Under the pieces are notes generated by a model. The model was not told where the DNA came from and did no database searches. It saw only the letters and a list, made by a program, of their open reading frames with translations. 64,000 nucleotides of DNA from Paenibacillus xerothermodurans (GTDB taxonomy: Bacteria; Bacillota; Bacilli; Paenibacillales; NBRC-103111): positions 186,001-250,000 of the forward strand of contig NZ_NHRJ02000001.1 of the NCBI RefSeq assembly GCF_002220865.2, read 5' to 3'. The stretch's first letter is position 1; each line of letters begins with the position of its first letter. This document shows, piece after piece, positions 57,349 through 64,000 of this stretch. The translations under genes were made by a program, and so were the position numbers.

Positions 57349-59451
57349 CTAAGATTTTGCCGGAACCTGGCTCGTCAACACTGCTTTGCGGGATAGGTTT
57401 ACCCGACCCTGCTGGTCGATTTCCGTCACTTTTACGGTGATTGTATCCCCTACAGAGACGACATCCTCAACCTTAGCTACGCGGTCGGTGGAAAGCTGCG
57501 AGATGTGCACCAGACCCTCTTTGCCAGGTAAAATTTCCACAAAAGCACCAAACTTCTCAACCCTTTTGACGGTGCCGAGGTAGGTCTCGCCAACCACTAC
57601 TTCCTTCACGATGCCTTCGATAATGGAACGAGCTTTCTCGTTCATCTCTTGGTTGGAGGAAGCAATGTAAACACGGCCATCCTGCTCAATGTCGATTTTT
57701 ACGCCGGTTTCTTCAATGATTTTGTTAATGATCTTTCCGCCTGCTCCGATGACATCACGGATTTTATCCGGATTAATGTGCATGGTAACAATCTTAGGCG
57801 CATATTTAGACAGTTGAGCTTTCGGCTCCTGAATGCGTGCCAGCATCTTGTCAAGAATATGCATCCGGCCCGCTTTCGCCTGCTCTAGTGCTTGTGACAA
57901 GATGGTGCGATCAATGCCGTCGATCTTGATATCCATCTGCAATGCTGTTACGCCTGCGGCAGTGCCGGCAACCTTGAAGTCCATATCACCCAGATGATCT
58001 TCCATTCCCTGGATATCTGTCAAAATTGAAAAATGCTCTCCGTCTTTGATAAGACCCATGGCCACACCGGCAACAGGTGCCTTGATCGGCACACCGGCAT
58101 CCATCATAGCCAATGTGCTGGCACAAATACTTGCTTGTGACGTAGATCCGTTCGACTCCAACACTTCTGAAACAAGACGAATCGTGTACGGGAACTCGCT
58201 CTCGGGCGGAATGACAGCTTCCAAAGCGCGTTCACCAAGAGCTCCGTGACCGATCTCGCGACGGCCCGGCGGACGCAGCGGCCTCGCTTCACCTACACTG
58301 AATGGAGGAAAATTATAGTGGTGCATGAACCGCTTCGTTTCTTCCAAATCAAGCCCGTCCAATATTTGAACATCACCCAACGCACCCAACGTACAAACAC
58401 TGAGCGCTTGAGTTTGACCACGAGTAAACAATCCAGAACCATGTGTGCGCGGAAGAAGATCGATATCACACTCGATCGGACGAATTTCATCCAACTGTCG
58501 GCCGTCCGGTCTTACTTTATCATGCGTGATCAATCGGCGCACTTCTTCCTTCACGATGTCATACAGCGTCTCTTTTACGTCTCCCATTTTCTCGGGGGTT
58601 TCCACGTATTGAGCTTGGAAGTGTTCCACGGTCTCCGCATTGATCGCATCGATGGCCTCTTGACGGGCATGCTTCTCACTGATTTTCACCGCGTCTACCA
58701 GTCTGGATTGAGCGTATGCGCGCACATCACGGCTTACCTCTTCATCCACGGTATGCAGATGTACTTCCATTTTCGGTTTGCCCGCCTCTTGCACGAGCTG
58801 CTCCTGCATGGCGACGATCTTTTTAATTTCATCGTGTCCGAACATAATCGCTTCGAGCATTACTTCTTCCGATACTTCGTCGGCGCCCGCTTCAACCATC
58901 ATGATCGCGTCTTTCGTTCCTGCAACGACCAGATGAATATCGCTCTTATCCGCCTGATCCAGCGTTGGGTTAATTACAAATTGCCCATCGACCCGGCCTA
59001 CAATGACACCGCCCACCGGTCCGTTAAACGGAACGTCAGAGATGCTAAGCGCAGCGGATGTCCCTATCATAGCGGCGATCTCGGGCGGACAGTCTTGATC
59101 TACGCTCATTACGATGGACACAATCTGTACGTCGTTCCGAAATCCCTCGGGAAACAAAGGCCGAATAGGACGGTCAGTCAGCCTGCTTGACAAAATGGCC
59201 TTTTGGCTTGGGCGTCCTTCGCGCTTGATAAAGCCTCCGGGAATTTTCCCCACGGCGTAAAGCCTCTCTTCATAGTTCACCGTCAAAGGAAAGAAATCGA
59301 GATCCTTTGGCTCGGACGAAGCGGTAACCGTACACAGCAGGACAGTATCACCGTAGCGGACAGTCACGGCTGCATTGGCCTGCTTAGCCAGCCTGCCTGT
59401 CTCCAACGTGATCGTACGGCCTCCTAAGTTCATTTGTACACTTTTCTCCAT
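57349..59451 (-). CDS. pnp: Polynucleotide phosphorylase
   Basis: A 700-residue 3'-5' phosphorolytic exoribonuclease. It has two RNase PH domains (residues ~10-225 and 310-545, the latter with [20 protein letters not shown]), a KH domain (about 555-615, [20 protein letters not shown]) and an S1 domain (about 620-692, [18 protein letters not shown]). The length is normal. A terminator separates it from rpsO upstream and another from the M16 gene downstream. Confidence 0.98.
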   Translation of the reverse strand: MEKSVQMNLGGRTITLETGRLAKQANAAVTVRYGDTVLLCTVTASSEPKDLDFFPLTVNYEERLYAVGKIPGGFIKREGRPSQKAILSSRLTDRPIRPLFPEGFRNDVQIVSIVMSVDQDCPPEIAAMIGTSAALSISDVPFNGPVGGVIVGRVDGQFVINPTLDQADKSDIHLVVAGTKDAIMMVEAGADEVSEEVMLEAIMFGHDEIKKIVAMQEQLVQEAGKPKMEVHLHTVDEEVSRDVRAYAQSRLVDAVKISEKHARQEAIDAINAETVEHFQAQYVETPEKMGDVKETLYDIVKEEVRRLITHDKVRPDGRQLDEIRPIECDIDLLPRTHGSGLFTRGQTQALSVCTLGALGDVQILDGLDLEETKRFMHHYNFPPFSVGEARPLRPPGRREIGHGALGERALEAVIPPESEFPYTIRLVSEVLESNGSTSQASICASTLAMMDAGVPIKAPVAGVAMGLIKDGEHFSILTDIQGMEDHLGDMDFKVAGTAAGVTALQMDIKIDGIDRTILSQALEQAKAGRMHILDKMLARIQEPKAQLSKYAPKIVTMHINPDKIRDVIGAGGKIINKIIEETGVKIDIEQDGRVYIASSNQEMNEKARSIIEGIVKEVVVGETYLGTVKRVEKFGAFVEILPGKEGLVHISQLSTDRVAKVEDVVSVGDTITVKVTEIDQQGRVNLSRKAVLTSQVPAKS

Positions 59452-59614
59452 AAAAACCTCCTGATAATTAGCTTAAGGAACAAATTGCGTAGAGGTCCTT
59501 TAAATTCCACGCATATTTTGCCGAATTTATCTTCTATCATTTCTGCATACTGCCTAGTATTTCCTTCTTTTTCGAAATAAATCTCTGCTGTACACAGGAG
59601 CGCTCAATAAGCAC

Positions 59615-59684
59615 ACGAAAAAGCAACCGAGTTATCCACTCCGAAAGTCCAAGCGGACCCGATAGCAGACAACCATGGTTGCTC
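59615..59684 (-). terminator. Probable terminator after rpsO
   Basis: A long hairpin closed by AGCAACC / GGTTGCT with a partly structured 49-base interior is followed by TTTTTCG on the minus strand. Confidence 0.55.
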
Positions 59685-59702
59685 TTTTCAGTGGTTTGCA
59701 TA

Positions 59703-59972
59703 TTAACGGCGAAGACCTAACTTCTCGATCAATGCGCTGTAACGCTTAACGTCTTTGTTTTTCAAATAAGACAACAGCTTACGGCGTTGGCCGACCATTT
59801 TCAACAGTCCGCGACGAGAATGATGATCTTTCTTGTGCGTTTTCAGATGGTCAGTCAGATTAACAATGTTCTCTGTGAGAATTGCAACCTGCACTTCAGG
59901 AGATCCAGTATCGGACTCATGAGTTTTGTGAGTTTGAATCAATTCTTGCTTGCGTTCTTGTGTTAATGCCAT
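59703..59972 (-). CDS. rpsO: Small ribosomal subunit protein uS15
   Basis: An 89-residue S15 that binds the 16S rRNA central domain: [20 protein letters not shown], then [33 protein letters not shown] and the end [12 protein letters not shown]. The ATG at 59972 follows GGAGGTG. The order ribF-rpsO-pnp is the usual Firmicute one. Confidence 0.99.
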   Translation of the reverse strand: MALTQERKQELIQTHKTHESDTGSPEVQVAILTENIVNLTDHLKTHKKDHHSRRGLLKMVGQRRKLLSYLKNKDVKRYSALIEKLGLRR

Positions 59973-60122
59973 CGTGCATTCACCTCCATAATTGAATATC
60001 CCCATTGGCCCAGATGATCGTCGGAGTAGTCGGTTCTCCACGCCAAGGTTCTGAAGTCGGGTTCCCGACAACGCTACTTAGTATAGCACAACTTAATAGA
60101 AAAAGTAAAACAATGCGGAAAA

Positions 60123-61073
60123 TTAATTGCTTGGCGCGGCCAATAGCGCTTTTGCGCTCTCGGCATCTTCACCGATCTGTGCGATTAACTCATCCACACT
60201 TGCGAATTTGCGTTCCGGCCGAAGATATGAAATCAATTCGAGAGATACCAGATTGCCGTAAATAGATTCGGAAAAATCAAATATATGCACTTCCAATGTA
60301 GGCTGAGATAGATCCGCGAAAAAGGTAGGCTTCTTACCGATGTTCATCACGCCGTGATGTGTGTGCCCGCCAACCGTTACCCGAACGGCGTAAACACCGA
60401 GCGCCGGCACAATGAACGGCTCTGAAAGCTCGATGTTGGCGGTGGGAAAGCCGATCGTGCGCCCTCGCCCTTCCCCGGTGACTACGCGGCCCCTGAGCAC
60501 ATATGGACGCCCAAGCAGCGCGTTCGCTTCGACAACTCTCCCAGCCAGCAGGTGTTCGCGCACCAGTGTGCTGCTAACCTTGCTTCCGTTGCGGTGAAAA
60601 GGTCGAATCACTTCGACAGTGAAACGCTCCCTGGAGAGCTCGCACAACGTATCCGGTGTGCCGGCTCCCTGATAACCAAAGCGAAAGTCAAAGCCGACAA
60701 CAACGGTGTTTACATTCATCGGAAGAAGCATGTTCTCAACGAACTGCTCCGGTGTGACAGTCATCAATTCCCGGTTAAATGAGACGATATACATGTTGTC
60801 GACACCGAGACCGCCCAGCAACCGTTCTTTCTCCGCGAGCGGCGTCAAAAGCTGCACATACTTGCATTGTCCCAATACTTCCCGCGGATGCGGATGAAAG
60901 GTCATAACGGATGATGGCAGGCCTAATCCTGCTGCTGCATTGACGGCGTGTTTGATCACTTCCTGATGCCCGAGGTGAACGCCGTCGAATTCACCTATCG
61001 CGAGCACCTGGGGCAACGAGTGCCGCTGCCGCTTACCATGAGAAATCGGATATTCCAACTCCAACGATTGCAT
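60123..61073 (-). CDS. ribF: Bifunctional riboflavin kinase/FAD synthetase
   Basis: A 316-residue enzyme. The N-terminal adenylyltransferase domain has IGEFDGVHLGHQ, TFHPHPREVLG and VGFDFRFG; the C-terminal kinase domain has GEGRGRTIGFPTANIE. It makes FMN then FAD. The start is uncertain: the ATG at 61073 gives the usual N-terminus (MQSLELEYPIS) with GGTGA 11 bases upstream, while an in-frame ATG lies at 61094. It sits 42 bp downstream of truB. Confidence 0.95.
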   Translation of the reverse strand: MQSLELEYPISHGKRQRHSLPQVLAIGEFDGVHLGHQEVIKHAVNAAAGLGLPSSVMTFHPHPREVLGQCKYVQLLTPLAEKERLLGGLGVDNMYIVSFNRELMTVTPEQFVENMLLPMNVNTVVVGFDFRFGYQGAGTPDTLCELSRERFTVEVIRPFHRNGSKVSSTLVREHLLAGRVVEANALLGRPYVLRGRVVTGEGRGRTIGFPTANIELSEPFIVPALGVYAVRVTVGGHTHHGVMNIGKKPTFFADLSQPTLEVHIFDFSESIYGNLVSLELISYLRPERKFASVDELIAQIGEDAESAKALLAAPSN

Positions 61074-61115
61074 AATTACAAGGTTCACCCACATTTCTTT
61101 TGCGGAGACAATGTG

Positions 61116-62039
61116 CTAGGAGAACACTTTGACGGGTTGAAGCTCCAAGCTGTCTTTGTCCCATTGAAAAATTCCAACAAACTGGGAATCCGGCGAATAA
61201 GCCGTAAAAAGTTGATTCGGATGTATGGTCGATAAATTTGCGTCGTCCAGATTGTATTTGAGCTTTTGTCCAAGTAGTGCTTTCCGGGTTTGCGACTCGT
61301 CCAACATAACGGAAGGCATATGGGCTAATGCTCTTTCCGCAGGGATCAGCCTGGCCTCGAGCGCTCCCTCCATCTGCAGCGCTTCGATCTGCTCCAAGGT
61401 GAGACATTGTTCCGGATCGATGCTTCCAGTGGAAGTGCGTACCAGTTCTGACATGACCGCCGGATAGCCCAGCGCTTTTCCTATGTCAACACATAGTGTG
61501 CGGATATACGTGCCTTTGGAGCATTGTACGCTGAAGCGGATCTCCGGGAATGCCCGATCCAGTGCCATACTCAAGATGTCGATCTTGTAGATGGTGACTT
61601 TTCTCGCCTTACGCTCCACTTCCCTGCCTTCGCGTGCCAACTCGTAGAGCCGCTTGCCGTCCACCTTCACCGCGGAGTACATGGGAGGAACCTGTGAGAT
61701 CGCCCCGACAAAAGAAGCGATCACCCGCTCCACCTGTTCTCTGCCCAGCTCAACCTGATCCACCCGTGCAATTTCCCGGCCGCCTGCGTCTTCCGTATCG
61801 GTGGCCACGCCGATCTTCAGGGTTGCTTCGTACGTTTTAGGAAGCTCTTGTATATACTCCACCAACCGGGTGGCACGTCCGATGCAGAGCGGCAGTACTC
61901 CCGTCACTTGAGGGTCCAGCGTTCCCGTATGCCCGATCCGCTTGATTTTCAGTATTCTCCGCACTTTAGCAACCACATCGTGCGATGTGAATCCTTTCGG
62001 CTTCCAGACGGCTAAAATACCTTCCATGGGTGCATTCAT
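61116..62039 (-). CDS. truB: tRNA pseudouridine(55) synthase
   Basis: A 307-residue TruB. The N-terminal motif is VWKPKGFTSHDVV, the catalytic aspartate is in GHTGTLDPQVTGVLPLCIG, and GTYIRTLCVDIG and a C-terminal PUA-like region follow. The ATG at 62039 overlaps the nrnA stop (ATGA), and GGAAGTAGG lies upstream within nrnA. Confidence 0.97.
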   Translation of the reverse strand: MNAPMEGILAVWKPKGFTSHDVVAKVRRILKIKRIGHTGTLDPQVTGVLPLCIGRATRLVEYIQELPKTYEATLKIGVATDTEDAGGREIARVDQVELGREQVERVIASFVGAISQVPPMYSAVKVDGKRLYELAREGREVERKARKVTIYKIDILSMALDRAFPEIRFSVQCSKGTYIRTLCVDIGKALGYPAVMSELVRTSTGSIDPEQCLTLEQIEALQMEGALEARLIPAERALAHMPSVMLDESQTRKALLGQKLKYNLDDANLSTIHPNQLFTAYSPDSQFVGIFQWDKDSLELQPVKVFS

Positions 62040-63040
62040 CGCAAAACCAGACCTACTTCCTGTACTACTCGTTCGACCGCTTCCTCTAAAGTCCCATTCA
62101 GCGCACAACCAGCGGCGCGCATATGGCCGCCACCGCCAAACAATTTAGCAATTTGGGATACGTCCACTGTTCCCGTCGAACGCAAGCTAACCTTCACCAC
62201 GCCGGCCGGTCTTTCTTTGAACAGCAGCCCAACCTCGACTCCCTCCACGTTGCGGGGATAGTTCACAAGACCATCCGAGTCTTCATTCGAGGCGCCGCTC
62301 TCGGCCACGTCTGCACGGGATACCACAAGCCAAGCAACTCGCTTGTCATGCGCGAAATTTAATGTATTCAAGCTCCGCTGAATAAGGGAAATTTGCGGAT
62401 AAGATAGCTTTTCCAGTAACTTGTCGGCTAATGCGTGGCCGGCCACGCCTCGTGACAGCATGTCCGCCGCGATCCGCATCACCTTGGCAGATGTGTTCGC
62501 ATAGCGAAAGCCTCCGGTGTCCGTCAGCAAGCCGCTGTAGATGCATACGTTCAAATCGTGACAGTACGGTACATTCAGCTCCCGAACCAAGTCATATAGC
62601 ACTTCGACTGTAGCCGCTGCCTCAGCGTCCACCAAGTTGACCGTGCCGAAATAGTCATTTGTTACGTGATGATCGATATTTAAAATGCGTGCATTATCAG
62701 CAAAAATTTGACGCACACTTCCAATGCGGGAATAATCAGCACAATCCACGCTAATCACATGTTGAAACGCGGCAAGAGAGGCTCCCTCTGCCTCATAGTC
62801 AAGGATCTCATGCCGTCCGGCTGCCATATACAAGAACTTCTCAGGCATCGGACCTTCGTTGATCAACGTGAAACGTTTGCCCATCGAGGTGAGTATCCAT
62901 GCCATGGCAAATGTTGACCCAGCAGCATCCCCATCCGGCTGGACGTGGGATACTACCAGGAAATCATTATGCTCTTGAATGAAATGCGCCGCCTGTTGAA
63001 GCTGAGTCGAATAATGTTCGGGCGTTGATAACACCGTCAT
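62036..63040 (-). CDS. nrnA: Oligoribonuclease/pAp phosphatase NrnA
   Basis: A 334-residue DHH-DHHA1 phosphoesterase that degrades nano-RNAs and 3',5'-pAp. The metal motifs HVQPDGDAAGS and NIDHHVTND, and the DHHA1 motif GGGGHMRAAGC, are complete. It lies between rbfA and truB, the common Bacillales order. AGGGAGA precedes the ATG. Confidence 0.96.
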   Translation of the reverse strand: MTVLSTPEHYSTQLQQAAHFIQEHNDFLVVSHVQPDGDAAGSTFAMAWILTSMGKRFTLINEGPMPEKFLYMAAGRHEILDYEAEGASLAAFQHVISVDCADYSRIGSVRQIFADNARILNIDHHVTNDYFGTVNLVDAEAAATVEVLYDLVRELNVPYCHDLNVCIYSGLLTDTGGFRYANTSAKVMRIAADMLSRGVAGHALADKLLEKLSYPQISLIQRSLNTLNFAHDKRVAWLVVSRADVAESGASNEDSDGLVNYPRNVEGVEVGLLFKERPAGVVKVSLRSTGTVDVSQIAKLFGGGGHMRAAGCALNGTLEEAVERVVQEVGLVLR

Positions 63041-63042
63041 GG

Positions 63043-63393
63043 TTAAGAGTTCTCCCTGTTGACTTGATCCAACAACCGTTCAATTTTACTGCCGTAATCG
63101 ATAGACGCGTCAAAGCGGAACATCAGCTCAGGCACTTTACGCAAACGGATTCTTCTACCAAGCTCGGACCGGATAAACCCGCTGCTGCGGCCAAGCGCCT
63201 TCAAGGTTTCCTCCTTCTGCTCATCCGTCCCGAACACGCTGAGAAATACTTTAGCCTGAGATAAATCATTGGTTAGATCCACGCCGGTTACGGTGATGAA
63301 ACCGATGCGGGGATCCTTGAGTTCGGATTGAATGATCGTGCTGATCTCTTTTTTAATCTGTTCTCCAACTCTTCCTACGCGAACCCGTGCCAT
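63043..63393 (-). CDS. rbfA: 30S ribosome-binding factor A
   Basis: A 116-residue KH-fold assembly factor for the 16S rRNA 5' end: [39 protein letters not shown] in pieces, and [25 protein letters not shown] precedes the ATG, five bp after infB. It is co-transcribed with nrnA two bp downstream. Confidence 0.97.
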   Translation of the reverse strand: MARVRVGRVGEQIKKEISTIIQSELKDPRIGFITVTGVDLTNDLSQAKVFLSVFGTDEQKEETLKALGRSSGFIRSELGRRIRLRKVPELMFRFDASIDYGSKIERLLDQVNRENS

Positions 63394-63398
63394 TCAGA

Positions 63399-64000
63399 TC
63401 ACCTCTCAACAGTCTCCATTACAAAGGCTTCGATGATATCTCCTTCTTTAATATCATTGAACTTCTCCAGAGATATACCACATTCATACCCTTGAGCGAC
63501 CTCTTTTGCATCATCTTTAAATCTTTTCAGTGATTCGATATTGCCCTCGAACACGACGATACCGTCACGGATCAAGCGTACCTGGGCATTCCGCGTGATT
63601 TTACCCGATGTGACCATGCATCCCGCAATCGCACCGATTTTAGACACTTTGAACACGTTGCGCACTTCTGCCTGGCCGATGACGTTTTCTTTGAATACCG
63701 GATCCAGCATCCCTTTCATCGCGTGTTCAATTTCTTCGATCACCTTGTATATGATGCTGTGCAGACGAATGTCTACCTTCTCCGATTCAGCAGTGTTTTT
63801 CGCTTGAGGTTCTGGCCGCACGTTAAATCCGATAACGATCGCATTCGAGGCGGAAGCGAGAATGACGTCGGATTCGGTGATAGCACCTACGCCCTGATGC
63901 AGTATTTTTACGCGCACGCCTTCGATTTCGATTTTCTCCAGCGAACCGCGCAGTGCCTCGACGGACCCTTGCACGTCACCTTTGATGATCACGTTGAGAT
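63399..64000 (-). CDS. infB: Translation initiation factor IF-2, C-terminal part only
   Basis: The last ~200 residues of IF-2; the 5' end lies beyond the right edge. Domain III begins [13 protein letters not shown], with [26 protein letters not shown]. The C2 domain, which binds fMet-tRNA, includes [12 protein letters not shown] and [18 protein letters not shown], ending VMETVER. It is the first gene of the run infB-rbfA-nrnA-truB-ribF seen here. Confidence 0.98.
   Translation of the reverse strand, partial: LNVIIKGDVQGSVEALRGSLEKIEIEGVRVKILHQGVGAITESDVILASASNAIVIGFNVRPEPQAKNTAESEKVDIRLHSIIYKVIEEIEHAMKGMLDPVFKENVIGQAEVRNVFKVSKIGAIAGCMVTSGKITRNAQVRLIRDGIVVFEGNIESLKRFKDDAKEVAQGYECGISLEKFNDIKEGDIIEAFVMETVER

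Overview
The window is a stretch of chromosome from an endospore-forming, low-GC-phylum bacterium (Bacillales), most probably Paenibacillaceae. The case rests on three things seen here: a long conserved block in the Bacillus subtilis ylz/ymf/ymd order, several sporulation and germination genes (spoVS, dpaA/dpaB, sleB, gerPA-PE, a SpoIIIE/FtsK translocase), and strong AGGAGG-type ribosome binding sites with frequent TTG/GTG starts. Base composition looks close to 50% GC. No genus is claimed.

Layout. 1-3722: the N-terminal 1240 codons of a giant hybrid-type sensor kinase (minus strand) with nine exact 92-residue HAMP units; the window cuts it inside its H-box. 3.7-17.2 kb: a loosely packed accessory region on both strands. 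It holds a PfpI/DJ-1 protein, a metallo-beta-lactamase-fold hydrolase, a YneQ-like protein, a DinB-fold protein, a PIG-L deacetylase, a Dabb protein, YpbS, fumarase, a PAS protein, an aldo/keto reductase and a small membrane protein. Three decayed genes lie here: a polysaccharide flippase with four frameshifts, an MFS transporter with two, and a NUDIX remnant. 17.4-17.7 kb: two tRNA-Leu genes with promoter and terminator. 18-21 kb: a gerPABCDE spore-germination operon with a divergent small-heat-shock-like gene and a minimal L,D-transpeptidase. GerPD carries an unusual acidic repeat tail.

21.4-64 kb is almost wholly minus-strand, dense and conserved. Read in transcription order from the right edge: infB(3' part)-rbfA-nrnA-truB-ribF, rpsO, pnp, M16 peptidase-dut, dpaA-dpaB, asd-dapG-dapA-rnjB, tepA-ylzJ, ftsK/spoIIIE, sleB, ymfF-ymfH-ymfI-ymfJ, a lipoprotein, ymfK, rodZ-like ymfM, yajQ, rimO-pgsA-cinA, recA-recX, rny-ymdB, spoVS-dipeptidase, korA-korB, pduL, miaB-ricA.

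How the genes fit together: asd, dapG and dapA supply dihydrodipicolinate, which DpaA/DpaB turn into dipicolinic acid for the spore core. SleB and the GerP proteins act when that spore germinates. RNase Y, RNase J, PNPase, YmdB and NrnA form an RNA-decay set. RicA is a regulator of RNase Y in B. subtilis. Promoters that fit the known regulons are readable: SigG before sleB, SigH before spoVS, SigK-like -10 elements before gerPA, gerT-like and dpaA, and a LexA box before recA. I found no CRISPR array, intact insertion sequence, prophage or biosynthetic cluster.
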